Positions 20,701-33,149 of a stretch of 64,000 nucleotides of DNA are shown in pieces. The notes beneath the pieces were generated by a model. That model saw only the letters and a list, made by a program, of their open reading frames with translations, was not told the DNA's origin and did not search any database. How positions within the stretch are numbered: the stretch's first letter is position 1; every line of letters starts with the position of its first letter. The DNA lies in NCBI RefSeq assembly GCF_030269925.1, contig NC_085112.1, forward strand, positions 7,007,501-7,071,500. The letters run 5' to 3'. Source of the stretch: Bombyx mori (Eukaryota > Arthropoda > Insecta > Lepidoptera > Bombycidae). The translations under genes were made by a program, and so were the position numbers.

Positions 20701-21919
20701 TACAATTTAATAGACATTAGTTTAAAAAAAAAAATTTGCATTATTACTGTTGGTTCTTACGCAAATTGAATGGACCTTCGCCGGAACTTCACCAGCAATA
20801 TGTAATTAAAAATATGAATATCTTCTTTTCATACCTTTTATAACAGATATTGAATTTAGTTGAAAATAAGTTTCAGATCATTTATCTAACTTTTAAATTT
20901 CACTAAAACGTGGTAATATCCTATTTAAAAGCATTAAAAAAATTCAAATCTAATTTATTAATAATGTTTTTTACCATTACATGTCAATGAAGTCAAGCAA
21001 GCCAACGGTGAGGAAATTTTGTGGGTGTAGAGACATATTATGTAGTTTAGAAGAATAAGAATTGTAATTAGAATTTTTTAGTAACAATGACATTAAGAAA
21101 GTTAGAAAACATAAAACTATAGCTCCATGGTATAATGTAGTACAAACAGGTGAAAAACTACATAACAATTTAATGTCATACCATTTCAATTTAGATATCA
21201 TTAACAAACATATTTTAACATGAATAGTTGACTTATTCAATTTACTTTCGTCAGTATAACTAGTAGTGAGATACTTATTATTATTTCCTGTAGTATCATA
21301 AAACATTGCTTTCAATTTGTTGTGTCATAAAGTAGTATAATCAATCATAAGTTCTCTTTAAACCTGGATTGCAAATTAAATACGTAAAATAGCTGTTCAA
21401 AAATTGTAAAAAGGGACAAATACACCCCCTCTCATAAGTGATGGGACTATTACACCTTTTCCACTACAAACACTTTTTAAAGTTACAAAACTACAAACAC
21501 TAATCTCTACAAGACAGTTTAGAGTTCACAATACAAAAGTACTTCACGTCTTATATATACATAAGATCTACAAAAGAAAGTATTGACGGCAAAAAATCTA
21601 ATGGGTTTTAATGATTAAATCCTCAATACTTTGTTGGTTTTACTTTTGTTTGCTCTCTCACAGCCAAAATTTTTATGGTAACAGACATTAAAAATAAAGG
21701 TGACGTACATACACTAAACTGAGAATTTCACTTTAATTTCAGGTCGATGAGGATGGTTACTCAGCTGATTATGCTGCCATATTCAACATCATCCTGTGGT
21801 TCGGTGTTGTATTCACCTTTACCTTGATCGCCATTGTATACGCCCTAATGGACATGGACCCCGGCAGGGACTCCATTATCTATCGTATGACCAACACTAG
21901 GATGAAGAAAGACAACTAA
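17775..21919 (+). CDS. ATP6AP2: V-ATPase accessory protein 2 / (pro)renin receptor
   Basis: Eight exons, 17775-17826, 17904-18034, 18131-18229, 18395-18538, 18630-18770, 19598-19727, 20150-20289 and 21743-21919, join in phase into 337 residues (human 350). Residues 1-18 are a signal peptide (MAATMVSVWVFLISS). The luminal part follows with ELSILHSPESLSF. A processing-type basic motif, HTRRAIRS, lies near the stalk where the human protein is cut by furin-like proteases. One membrane segment is at about 290-315. The tail MDPGRDSIIYRMTN is near-identical to vertebrates and ends KKDN, a KKXX-type retrieval signal. Known role: an accessory subunit for assembly of the V-ATPase membrane sector in the endolysosomal system. 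An AT-rich intron 5 contains a tandem duplication. Confidence 0.95.
19026..19272. repeat. Two-copy tandem duplication in ATP6AP2 intron 5
   Basis: Units of about 117 and 130 bp share AGCTATCATGTCA, AAAAGGAAATGTATTATTTT and TTAAATT in the same order. They differ by small indels and substitutions, so the duplication is not recent. Confidence 0.7.
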
Positions 21920-22053
21920 AGTCTTCAGCTTCAGCACTTGCAGATTAGAACTTAGTGCAATATTTATTTCTATATAAGTTCTATGGATGTTTTTTTTATC
22001 AAAAGACACATTCGATCAGTATTGTCACATTCTAGATTTGTTTTTCATTTTAC

Positions 22054-22059
22054 AATAAA
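22054..22059 (+). terminator. Polyadenylation signal of ATP6AP2
   Basis: AATAAA lies about 135 bp after the stop codon in an otherwise gene-free 3' flank. Confidence 0.6.
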
Positions 22060-22079
22060 TTAGCATTCCCACGAAGCGG

Positions 22080-22625
22080 GCCTACAAAAAAATATTACCG
22101 ATTTCATGATATCGCCAGACATGAAGCTTGGCCGCGCTGAAGTGATGACGAGGAGCGGAAGTGTTGCACTTGCTACTGTGGTATGACAAGTTAGGGCGAC
22201 TAACGTTCGGATACTGTTATTTGCACGGATTATTTAATATTCTATTTAGTAGTTCACTATAATTATATAAAACATAATTTGTTTCGGTGTGAAGATAGTA
22301 AGATAGGCATGCTGAGTACTCTGTCTGGGGAGTAATTGTCATCCTCTGGTCGCGGTTGCTCGTCATAAACCCTGAACGCTCCAATATGGCCACTCCACTC
22401 CTTTCTTATTCATTTTCACACAGGTATAAAACAGATCGCGCCAGAATAGCTTGTCTGTACGTATACATAGATTAATAAGTGTATAATTGTTATAACTTAA
22501 TTGTGTGCAAATATAATGTTACGTTGTTTAATTAAATGTTCCAGAATACAAATTTCTATTTATTTAAGCCTTATTACAAGCTGCTAAGGCTTATTGCCTG
22601 TAGCAGCTTAACCCTGTTACATCCC
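22080..22625. repeat. Possible solo LTR or unclassified repeat
   Basis: This GC-richer block contains a TATA-like GTATAAAACAGATCG near 22424 followed about 30 bp on by a start-like region, and it ends with a palindromic AAGCTGCTAAGGC/GTAGCAGCTTA segment and CCCTGTTACA. The layout suggests an LTR, but I could not define both ends or a target duplication. Confidence 0.25.
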
Positions 22626-22919
22626 GAAAAATACTATTTCCGGAGAACATTATATTATTCTATTTGCAAATGGAGTGAAAAAAATTAATAAAACATAAGC
22701 TACATACCTACTATTCATGATTTACCAAGTAACTTTATCGGTATATAGAATACCAGTGTCATTAGGCATCAAAATTAACGATGAAATAATCATAGATCAT
22801 CCTTACGCAACAAATAATTACAAATTACATACATGTGTTGCATTGCCAGATTGGTGTTTAGTGTTATATAATATAATGTAATTATATAATTGTATAATTT
22901 AAAATACAATTCTATCCTA

Positions 22920-23234
22920 ATATTGTAATTTTGGAAGTGTGTTAGTTTGTTTCTGAATCACAAAAATGAATGAAAAAGTTTAGTTGAAATTTCGAATAAG
23001 CATCACTACATAGTAGACAACAAAGTCGCTTTCTCTGTCCCTATGTATGCTTAAATCGTGTATATAATCAAAGGCTTAAATCTTTAAAACTACGCAACGG
23101 ATTTTGTTCCTTTTTTTTTTAATAGATAGAGTGATTGAAGAGGAAGGTTTATATGTATAATAACATCCATTAAATAGTGGAGAAATCAATAATAAATTAC
23201 AGTTTCCGAAACGAAGCGAGGGCGGATCGCTAGT
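22920..23234 (+). repeat. Helitron-like or LINE 3'-end fragment
   Basis: The segment ends GGGCGGATCGCTAGT (CTAGT at 23230-23234), a type of terminus common in lepidopteran Helitron-related repeats. The preceding AATAGATAGAGTGATTGAAG also looks repeat-derived. The left end is not clear. Confidence 0.35.
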
Positions 23235-23797
23235 AGTTTATAACTTGAATGTACAGGGAGAATACTTTTACCATGGTAAATTATGATCCGGATAACAGTC
23301 GGTATATCTGTTATAATAAATACGTCCGTGCATTCGCTGGCGGGACTGATGGTAGTTTGTGGACCAGTGTGACACAAGAAAATTCTTTTTTTAAGCTACA
23401 GTTTTAAAGTAACCCGGACTGCGGTGTTCTTGTATTACGGAAATCGCGAATAAATGATAAAGAGATAAGAGCATAATTTTAAACAAAACTAAGTAACAGA
23501 CCTTGGACTCAATTCGATTGATAAAACATCTAAATGGTTCTCCATGATTACCGGGGTCAGGCACGAAACAATTTAAACACCTCAACTCATATTATCCGAC
23601 CCAGGCGAAGGAGATTGCAAAGCCGCCGTCGCACTAAACATGTCCTGTCGAGTCCCCCGGATCGGAAAAAGAACTTATAGGTATTTGTCAACTCATATTC
23701 ATTGAATGCGAGAGGTAGTCACCGAGAATGATGGAAGTTTATCGAAAGAATCTACTGGACTTTTTTTCATTTGTCTCCATATAGAAGATATTTTAGT
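23235..23797. other. Intergenic, nothing recognised
   Basis: Two short minus-strand frames (23186-23377 and 23391-23585) show no family resemblance or splice context. Confidence 0.4.
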
Positions 23798-24233
23798 CAT
23801 CGTCGCCTAAAGGGTAAGACGTCCGGTGCATTCGTATCTAGCGATGCAACGGTGTTCGAATACCGCAGGCGGATACCAATTTTTCTAATGAAATATGTAC
23901 TTAACGAATGTTCACGATTTACTTCACAGTGAAGGAAAATAACATCGTGTGATAAAAAATAAACCCGCAAAATTATAATTTGCGTAATTACTAGTGGTAG
24001 GACCTATTGTGAGTTTGCACGGGTAGGTACCACCACCTCGTCTATTTCTGCCGTGAAACAGTAATGCGTTTCGGTTTGAAGGGTGGAGTAGCCGTTGTAA
24101 CTATACTGAGACCTTAGAATTTATATCTCAAGGTGGGTGGCACATTTACGTTTTAGATGTCTATGTGCTCTAGTAACCACTTAACACTAGGTGGGCTATG
24201 AGCTCGTCCACCAATCTAAGCAATAAAAAAAAA
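23798..24233 (+). repeat. tRNA-headed SINE, full length, intergenic
   Basis: A head with A-box-like TCGCCTAAAGGGTAAGACG and B-box GTGTTCGAATACC, then the common body and tail ending TCTAAGCAATAAAAAAAAAA. A few substitutions separate it from the copy at 4056-4500. Confidence 0.85.
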
Positions 24234-24584
24234 ACAAACGTGTGGCACTGGGGAACTGCCGCGGTATGCATTTTTTATCAACTTATGCAATTATAATTTA
24301 ATATTAAAACAAGACCACGCCATATTAAACATTAAAAAAAGCTATGCAATAGCTTAAAATAAAGAACCTCGTATTGTGGATAATCAGCGCTGTTCGATTT
24401 ATCGACCTTGAACAGCCTTAGCTGAGCCACCTCCTTTTGTCTTTTTTTTAATTTTTATTTTTCTTGTATTTTATTCTATTTAATGTGAAAGACAATAAAT
24501 GATTTTATTTTTATTATTACCCTTTTGTTTGCTGATGTTCATGAGCAACAACGACCACTTATAAAATGACAATATAGCCTATCT

Positions 24585-24715
24585 ATGTGCTTAATGCGAG
24601 TGTTTTAACGTTCTCGATAGCGTAAAAGGTAACATAAATTTGCCGCTAGGGACAAACGTTCCAACTCCATACTAATTACATGCGAGAACGTTAAAAAAGT
24701 CGCACTAAACACGCT
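24585..24715. mobile_element. Palindromic MITE, internally shortened
   Basis: Left end GTGCTTAATGCGAGTG with TTTTAACGTTCTCGATAGCG; right end GCGAGAACGTTAAAAAAGTCG and CACTAAACACGC, inverted. It matches the copy at 55072-55246 but has lost part of one arm. TTTGCCGCTAGGG is shared in the centre. Confidence 0.75.
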
Positions 24716-25870
24716 GTCTATAACAAAATAAATTACAAATTAGAATCTTAAAATCAAAACTTCCCAAAATTTTGATTTTGTATTTGGTAACTTGACGAAA
24801 CCCTAATCCCGTGCATTGTACAATAATCAAAAGAATAACGTGTTAGTAAAAAACTTTATTTGGTGTTACATAAATATTTAGATCTAAATTAAATTATAAA
24901 ATATCTGTATTATACATTAAAAGGGTTAAAAACAATATTACAAAGGGTGCGAAACAAGTTTTCTTTTTTCTTTTAAATCATAATTTTCGTCTAATGTAAG
25001 GCATGCTAAAAACGTGACATTAATATACAATGCAGTAGCATATTATAGTCAAAAGTAGCATTCTTCAAAATGGAATGAATATAATTTTTTGAAATATATT
25101 TATCATTTCAGAGGGTTTTTCAAATATCATTTATATCGGTCTGATTGTCACTGTCATTGTCCCTGGCTAAGATAATCTTATATAATTAATATTAAAAAAT
25201 AATTAGATCCAAATTCGTCATTTTGACCACACATTTGCTGTAATATTCAGTTCAATTGGTTTATAAAAATCATCGAAAATTTATATTAATAATCTTCATA
25301 TAGTGTACAATATCTACAGATTTGTTTCCGTTTTGGCTTATGAAGCCAAGCCTTTTGAGTTCATTAATATAAATAGTTAACTTAGAAATAGTTCTACGTT
25401 TATATTTTGTGCTTTTAAATTCAGGTTCACGTGACCAAACTGATATTTTGACTTAATTCAAAACATAGTTTACAAGCACATTCAACAGATACATTTTTAT
25501 TGCCAATAGAGTTAAATTGACTTATAGCTCATCTGGTCGTAAATAGATAAGAGCGACTTCAAAATAATATTTTTAAAGGAGTCAAATCAATAAATAAATC
25601 CATTGCACTTGAACAAAATAGCGAACGCGTCAATGATCAGTGCGAGTAAAGACAACATTCATAATCATTATATTTTGTATGGTATAAAATAATTAATTAT
25701 TACATTTTACACTTAATATATTACATTAATAAGTTTAGTTGTTACATAGTAGGTACTTCAAGGCACAAATGGCAAGTGCATACTACATTTATTATATTTT
25801 TAAATTTGTTAGTTAATTATGTTAAAAAAATGTGAACACCGACATTACTGTGGTATAGTGGTTTAGTATA
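24716..25870. other. AT-rich 3' flank of PINCH, nothing recognised
   Basis: Very AT-rich DNA with no frame above background and no repeat unit seen elsewhere in this window. Parts could belong to a longer PINCH 3' UTR. Confidence 0.4.
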
Positions 25871-25878
25871 GTATAGAC

Positions 25879-26162
25879 CAGTGATGGGCAAAGTACGACC
25901 CGCGGAAGTATTTTAATCCGGCCCGCCGAGAGTCCGTCCGTCCCAAATATTCTAGTCGGCAGTTTGGCGCGTAAAATAAAATCTGACGTTTATAATTGAA
26001 AATCTTCGAATTTTTCAAAACTCCCCTCAAAACACCCCTGACGAATTGGAGCTTTCATTATCTCATTTATTGGAGAAAAAAAAACATTTTTCTATAATTC
26101 TGGCCCTCCTCTAGTATTTCCTAAACATTGTGGCCGCCATTAAAAATGTTTGCCCACCACTG
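25879..26162. mobile_element. 284-bp hAT-type MITE with perfect 8-bp target duplication
   Basis: GTATAGAC flanks the element at 25871-25878 and 26163-26170. The ends are CAGTGATGGGCAAA and TTTGCCCACCACTG, inverted repeats of the form seen in hAT-Charlie-like elements, and the subterminal text GACCCGCGG / AATCCGGCCCGCCGAG fits that group. No coding capacity. It lies just downstream of the PINCH polyadenylation signal. Confidence 0.85.
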
Positions 26163-26182
26163 GTATAGACAGATTAATGTCG

Positions 26183-26188
26183 TTTATT
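26183..26188 (-). terminator. Polyadenylation signal of PINCH
   Basis: TTTATT on the plus strand gives AATAAA 14 bp after the PINCH stop on the coding strand. If used, it would give a very short 3' UTR. Confidence 0.45.
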
Positions 26189-26202
26189 CCTTGTATTTTT
26201 CG

Positions 26203-29200
26203 TTAACGGCGGACCGTGTAGTGATGAGCCCGACGTAGCCGACGTCGTAGTTCAGCCGGGAACTTCTCGTAGCAGCGTCTACAGGCGGGCCTCTCGTCGT
26301 ATTCGTAGAACTTGCTACGCGTGCTCAGCGGCGCATCGCAAACGGAACACGCAAAATGATGTACGCACCAAGCCTTGTTCAATGCGGTGAATACTACGAA
26401 TAAAATTACAGTTATTAAGAAAAAAAATGGTAAATTAAATAGATATTTTTGATTCGACCAGTTTGTGTTATTGAAGTAGCAATCAGCAGTACAACACAAT
26501 AAGTTACATATTATGTGTAACATGTTACTTGTGATATATAACCTATATTATATTCACATTAAAACCTTCATAATTATAATACATACTAGCACACAAATTT
26601 TTAAGAAGTTAAGAATATATTCATTCGATAATATAAAAAAATCAGCTAAATAAGCAAGATATAATTTCAAATCACACTGAATATAATTAGTTTTTAAGTG
26701 AATTGTGATATTATAAAAACGTTTATGATTATTAACCAATAACACAAATATTGTGTTCAGAACTTATTTTGTGCAACAGCTATGTGTAGAAATCTTTCCC
26801 GTTCTTTTACCACTTATGCTGGTAATCTCGTGAGGTTATGTCAACTTAACTGTGCGAATAGGTGCTCTAACCTGACGACGTTGCTTCGCAAAATCTACCA
26901 CCGGATCGGAATCGCGACCCACTGAGAAGATCCGACGAGAAACTCAGTAGGCTTTTTCCAGTATTAGCCCGCACGATATTAAAGCATTATTAAACTTAGT
27001 TAAAAAACAAAGATTTTTATTAAATTTAACTATTGCGTGTACTCCACTTGGCCATTTTCGATTGTTTTCTTTATTAAAAATTATATTTATTAACACAACT
27101 TACTTATTACGCAGAACAGTGTACTTAAACGATAAACCAATACAATACAGACAATTATGAAACCTCATCATATCACATGCCGAAATCATTAAATTTTAAA
27201 TGAAATAATCGAATAGTTACCGTCGCCGGCGATAACTTGATTACAGACGTAGCACAAATTGCCGAACAACTGGTGATAATGTTGTTCGCAGTAGGCCAAG
27301 CCTTTCTTTTCATAATGACGATGGCCGTGAAATGGTTTCTCGCATTTGGCACAAACGAAATGCTGAAAAATTAAATTTTCTTTAAATTATTATTTTTATT
27401 GCTTTCGACTCAAACGGAACAGGTAGCAAACGGGTGATGATAACCAGTGGTCGAAGTAGGTAGATTGATTTTTTATATACTTGCGTCAAAATATTATAAT
27501 ATACACTAATATGGAATAATGGATTAATATTTTTAATATGTTTTTCACCTTAAACACAGATTCATGATAATTTCAAAATTCCGGAACAAATATCGCAATA
27601 AATATGAAGTTCCGGTATTTTGGAGGCATATCCATATTATCCTCTACATTTGACGTCAACGATCTTAAATCAATCTACCTACTCCGACCTCTAGTGAAAA
27701 CCTAATCCATAGATATCGCAATGTGAATTGCGCTACCCCCTTGCAACGTCGAAGTTTCAATTCTATAATTACTACCATACCCTTCCAATCGAAACGCTGG
27801 ATGGTTTCGCCGCATAGATAGGCAGACCGGTAACACTTATCCGTGTGTGGGCTCCCAATACTGCCGCCGATAATTATGCATATTTATAAGATTCTCGGTT
27901 TTTGTTAAACACTATATTTTTATTTCATCGTGGAAGTCGCTCAAGTGAGCATGTTAGGTACGTATTTACTTGGAACTAGGCAATGGCAATAACTGATTCG
28001 TCGCATCTAAAATCGTTAATTTTATTAATGCAATACAATTGAGGCTTTAACCTCGTGTCTGAAGTTGGACGCCGAGATTACTATTATGGTGTGTGATTTT
28101 CGATAAATACTTGTAACGGATAGGACGTCGTCAACTGCTGCAATGACACATTTGTTTATCATGCTGAAGCACTCTCTTTTAATGAATTTCGCAAATAGTG
28201 AAACTTATGGATTTTAGGAATTGTCGTGTATAAGAGATTTGTAAGTATCGTGATAGCAAGTCAATTGATGTTTTGCTATTTTTTCCATTTCACTTTTCAT
28301 ACAACAAAAGTGGCTTCGGCCATAACCAAAGATTAGATTCTGAAGTCACTTGCATATCCTCTTAAGTGGGAATCGCCACGAGGTGGTAGAAAATAGAATG
28401 CGCAATTTGAATGAAAAATCAGAAGCATATAGTGGATTTTTATATTGGTTTATACATACATAATAATATGTATGTTTGTATGAAACGGAATTTTTCAACT
28501 TAATTTTGACAGAATTCAAGACGTCCCATTAACTTGAACATGCATCAAAGACCAATGATAATACAATCATTTTAGGACTTCGCTCTATAAACGTGACCAG
28601 CATCGACAGACTAAAAAGGTTCTGATTTTTATGGTATTTATTGTATTCTATGATACCTACCGCTTCAGGACAATCTTATTGTATCACAAATTGTATGTTT
28701 AAATTAATTGGAGCATACCTCAACATGCCAATGTTTCCCGAGAGCAGTAACGATTCTCTCCTCGATGGGACGTCGGCAAGCACCGCAGATTGGAATACCC
28801 ATTTTATCATGGCAACGAAGACAAAAGAGGTTATTCTGGAATATTTTTTTTTAATTAAACAAACTTCGATTAGCTCAGATTAAATAAATAAAATACTTAA
28901 ATGATTGACAGTCAACTTCTCATTTACATTTAAGGAATTAAAAACTAGTTGATAATTTAATTTGCATTAGTTCTTCGGGCACATCACTCGTAACGAAGAC
29001 TCCATTGAGCGGTTGGTGGTGCAAGGGAAAGTCGAGGGCAAAAGATCTCGCGGACGATCTCCAACACGATGGACCGACCTCATAAAATCTGCGACTCACA
29101 CCAACATGATTGCTCTCACTCTGCGAAACACCGTGCCACATGGCGTCGCATCGCGTGAGCATCGGTATCCCAGGATTCGACTGATGCATGACCATGACAA

Positions 29201-32052
29201 CTCTGTCAAGAGTGTACGAATAGGAAGAATTTAATTTGCATCACCAAGGTGATTTTTTATCATAAATTTTGGTAATATATTTGTCATAATGATACAATGG
29301 TTTCTAAGGTTATGTCTACAATACGTTTTATATTGACTTTCTATCTTATATTTGGCTAGCTTGTTTGTTGACCTTAACAATTTAATTCCAAATATGTTAG
29401 CTTTATTAAGCTTTTTCTCTTTTACGCATTTAGAGTTTACATTTTTTCATCTTGATTATCTAACAGATAAACCCATGACATTGATACATATTTTTTGTAC
29501 ACACAACGATTTCATTGGATGAATGTACTGTCTGAATGTGCAAATTGTCCTTTAAAATTAATTTTTATTTAATATTAATTTTATGTGACTATTTCAATAT
29601 ACTTACAACATCATTTGCAGCATATCCAGGACGATTTTTCACTTCTCTGGCTGTATGATCCAGCTCAACTCCACAGGTAGCACAGGTAAAGTGATAGCCA
29701 TGGTAAACTTCTCCCCGATAACGTAAAGGTTCTCCGTCAATTACTCCACTGCAAGTTGACGATAATTATGTATAGTATTTGATCTATGTCTCAATTGTAT
29801 TGTGATATAACTGATACATAATTCAAACAGGTACGCATAACTGATTATAATAATATGATCAGTTATGATGATATAATGATAATATGCTTTCATTGTGAAA
29901 ACATCTTACATACGTTTAACACCAAATTCTTATGCTGTTTCCACTACTTTTTTATGGTACTTGCTACTATGTAATAGAGAACTTGTTTCTGTGTGTAAAA
30001 TATATGTAGTATAATCTATGAAGCATTACCAATAGTGATAATTAAAGATGACAGATTTAGAAAATTCTAAAATTATAACAACACAAATTGTACATAATTA
30101 AGAAAACATACTGGCACTTATGACACATGTAGTTCTGCAGCCCATCCGCTTTGATACGCGCGTTACATACATGGCACAATGCTCGACCAGCATGCTTGAT
30201 AAAACCGGCATCTGCAAGCTCTACATTACACTCTTCACATCGGAAGCAGGCCGGATGCCAATTAGAGTTCATCGCCTTTATAACGCGGCCAATCACAAAC
30301 TCTCCTGTTTAAAAAATAAAAAATATTTTATGGTCACATATGTATGGCATCTTTTGTAGTATATTATATAGACTGGTTATGATCGTGTTTATTGGTAATG
30401 ATTTTATTTACTGTGAAATATATGCAACAAGACAATTCTTATTGTATTTTATGCATTGAAGATCTTATTGTATTTGATACTAGTTGAGTATCGCGATGTT
30501 ACCCGCGGTTATTGTTGTACCGCGGGTGACGTCGCGGAGTGAAGCTAGTCTAAAAAAGTAGCCTAAGTTACTCCTTATATCATCAGCTACCTATCAGTGA
30601 AAGTCCCGACAAAATCAGTCCAGCTGTTCCAGAGATTAGCCGGAACAAACAGACAGACAGACAGACAAAAATTTTATAAAATATTATTTTGATATATGTA
30701 CTGTGTTTACATACTTACGCATTTAGTAAAAAGTGGTTATTTTATTATTACAAACAGACACTCCTATTTTATTTATTTGTATAGATTAAGATTGAAATTA
30801 TTATTTAAGGTTCTACCCCACTTACTTACCACACTTTGCACAGCATGGTGCAAATAAAACTTGGAAATCCTGTTCACAATACTTTCGTCCCTCAAATTCA
30901 TAGAAGACACCATCAGGAAACATGCGAAAGCACTGGGCACAACTACAAAAACATGTTTACATAACAAAAAGGGTTGATCTCATGAGTCTAAATGACAAAA
31001 TAAGCTCTTGCTAAGGATTGTGTTAGCAACAACGTCAGGTTTGAGCCCCATTACGCTGACATAGCCTCTCAAGCTTAGGTAGGAAAAATAAATGGCTCTA
31101 GTGCCTGACTAGTCACCACATCTAGAATATAATCTCTTTCTGTTTAATGCAGAAAATTAACAGACTTGAGCATCAACTAATTTGGTAATCAGATAAGCCA
31201 TCTGATAACTACTTGAATCCAAAAGAATTAGATTAATTTTTAGGTAAATTTATAGATTTCGATTGAAAATATTTTTTTCAGTATTGATACACAAACTTGT
31301 TTTTTTTGTATTAATATGTTTATTATCAGTTATACAAAAACCTTTCTAGATTACTAAAAAGTCAGATCTGAAAGGCAAACAGATACCAGCAACATAGAAA
31401 ATACATTGGTTTCCATTAATCTATGGTATAATCTCACTCACTATCCAGTACTAATTACAGCAACTTTAATTGAAACAAATGCATACATGTAATAGTACAT
31501 TCCTCCAGCATTTTTGCGACTTGCACGCGTGGCAATTTTACACGCGGGAGGAAATGTCCAACTTTTCTCCCTTGGTGCACATAGTATTTTTTCTCCTACC
31601 AGACCGACCCCGGTGGGGTCCAAGGGCGGAGCCCCCCCTTACTCATAAAAAACAATTTAACTGTTTTTTAATTTTTAAATAAACTACTAGTTGAATAAGA
31701 ACTGCCTGATGAACTCAACAATGGCAGAGAATTTTAGGTGGGTGAGAGCAGACGCAGACATTAACGCACATGCGTACTTGTATCCAGGGAGGAAAAGTTA
31801 CACTTTCTTCCCTGTATAGCGGGATGAAAACCGAACTTTCAGCGTAGGTAGGAGAAAAAATTTCTTTCTGACCACATCAACTAATTTTAAGCAGCTTTAT
31901 GTTCTTATTATGTTTAAGCTTATATTAAGGAAAATCAGTTTTACTTACACAAAACAATTTGTATGCCATAATTCTCCATTGGAGTTCACAATTTTCTCAT
32001 TTGGCTCAAATCCATCCCCACAGCGAGTACAATACATATTATCAAGAGACAT
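26203..32052 (-). CDS. LIMS1: PINCH/LIMS five-LIM adaptor (steamer duck orthologue)
   Basis: Seven coding exons on the minus strand, 5' to 3': 32052-31949, 30942-30830, 30304-30112, 29748-29607, 28835-28719, 27362-27221 and 26393-26203, join in phase into 333 residues (human LIMS1 325). Five LIM domains follow in order: [56 protein letters not shown] and [13 protein letters not shown], each with the usual Cys/His zinc ligands. The tail [16 protein letters not shown] is basic. Known role: PINCH binds integrin-linked kinase through LIM1 and forms the ILK-PINCH-parvin complex at integrin adhesions. An acceptor 10 bases before the ATG (exon edge 32062) implies an upstream non-coding exon. The last exon is markedly GC-richer than the rest. 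Symbol stck in flies. Confidence 0.95.
26798..26968 (-). repeat. Diverged Bm1 SINE in PINCH intron 6
   Basis: CTACCACCGGATCGGAATCG, GACCCACTGAGAAGATCCG and ACTCAGTAGGCTTTTTCCAG are Bm1 blocks. The poly(T) side is degraded. Confidence 0.7.
27695..27990 (-). repeat. Old, degenerate tRNA-headed SINE copy in PINCH intron 5
   Basis: The order of blocks (CATAGATATCGCAA, GAAACGC, ATAGGCAGACCGGTAAC, TTCATCGTGGAAGTC, ACGTATTTACTTGG) parallels young minus-strand copies, at much lower identity. Confidence 0.55.
28440..28580 (+). repeat. Dispersed repeat fragment in PINCH intron 5
   Basis: ATGTATGTTTGTATGAAACGG, read with GACGTCCCATTAACTTGAAC and AAAGACCAATGATAATAC, is a diverged copy of the block at 8765-8880. 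Confidence 0.4.
28966..29225 (+). pseudogene. RTE-type LINE C-terminal fragment in PINCH intron 4
   Basis: The plus-strand frame gives [19 protein letters not shown] and [18 protein letters not shown], the C-terminal end typical of RTE-like LINE proteins. It is a stranded piece, antisense to PINCH, with no reverse transcriptase core left. Confidence 0.65.
30501..30680 (+). repeat. LINE-like 3' fragment with GC hairpin and CAGA repeats, PINCH intron 2
   Basis: ACCCGCGGT (30501-30509) pairs with ACCGCGGGT (30519-30527). The following AGCCTAAGTTACTCC and AGATTAGCCGGAACAAACAG run into (CAGA)n at about 30648-30667. This combination resembles a lepidopteran non-LTR 3' end. Family not named. Confidence 0.5.
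31018..31094 (+). repeat. Bm1 SINE 3' fragment, PINCH intron 1
   Basis: GTTAGCAACAACGTCAGG, then TAGCCTCTCAAGCTTAGGTA and an A-run mark the last ~75 bp of Bm1. Confidence 0.7.
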
Positions 32053-32062
32053 CGTAGCTAAG

Positions 32063-33149
32063 CTGAAATAAATAATTAACTTTTTAAGTCATATGAAGTA
32101 GGTTTTAATTGAAATTTATTTAACTATTGATTGATTAGTTAATGTTAACGTTATCTAGTCATTTGTAAATTAAATAATAAGTACATTATATGACATGTCT
32201 AAATCTTTCAATACAAACAATAAAACAGATAAAGAATCTTTAAAATTTCAAAATGATACTACAAGTAATTTGCCTTCTGAAGCTCACTGGCAATTTAATA
32301 TAGTCACAACATAGAACCCACACAAGTTAAACAATTTACTTTCAATTCTAAGTTACAACTAAAAAAATTTCTTTAAGTTGAAATAGCTGAAATGAATAAG
32401 TGTATAGGGATTCCTATGATTTTATTTAAATGAATATAAATATTTGGTAAAAAAATTTTTGAGGTAAAATGTATTGTACTAGTTACAGGAAAACTACCAG
32501 TATTTAATCAAGTAATGAGGAAAACTAAATTTAAGGATGACATTAAATTAGTAATAAAAATACTTTTAATGCATATTATTAATTTGTTTGTATTTGTTAG
32601 TTTTATTTATGCGCCAATGATGTTATGAACTATTTGATTGCTTTTAGGTTTTTCTTAATGGATATATCTAACTTAAAATGTTCAAAAATGGTTAAGATGC
32701 TGCAAGTAGAAGTTAGGGTGGGTGCATTTTATGAGTGACAAGTGTTTAACCACTCCCACGTCCAGCTGCAGCTTACCCAGGCATTTTTCACTTCAAATGT
32801 ACTCAAATCTAATTAACGAGAACTCCAGAATACTTCTGCAGGAAAGAATTACATTACTCACAAGTCAATTAATACAATTAAACAAATGAATAGTCAACAA
32901 CTGCAATTTAAAACATAGGTTGTAACTAAATGATGTAATTGAACAAGAATAGATTTTAAGTTATGAATCATTCATAAAAATAATGTTCGAAACTAAACTT
33001 ACAACAATGATGCGTTAGGTAAACTAAAAAATCTGGTTTTTATTAGATTATTTTAACTTTTATTATCGACTAAAAATACTTTTATAAAGAAAGTGTGTTG
33101 AAAGTCGAAAAGTAGATTTTAAATATCTAGTATTATCTATGTATGTATG
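32063..33149. other. AT-rich DNA upstream of the PINCH start codon, little recognised
   Basis: A consensus donor on the minus strand (complement of ACTTAC, near 32998-33003) could end a non-coding first exon that splices to 32062. Otherwise nothing stands out. Confidence 0.3.

Noticed and set aside
31480..31870. Mixed GC block with CACGCGTGGCAA and GGGTCCAAGGGCGGAG
   Set aside because: Possibly repeat-derived, but I could not match it to another copy in the window or define ends, so no feature was called.
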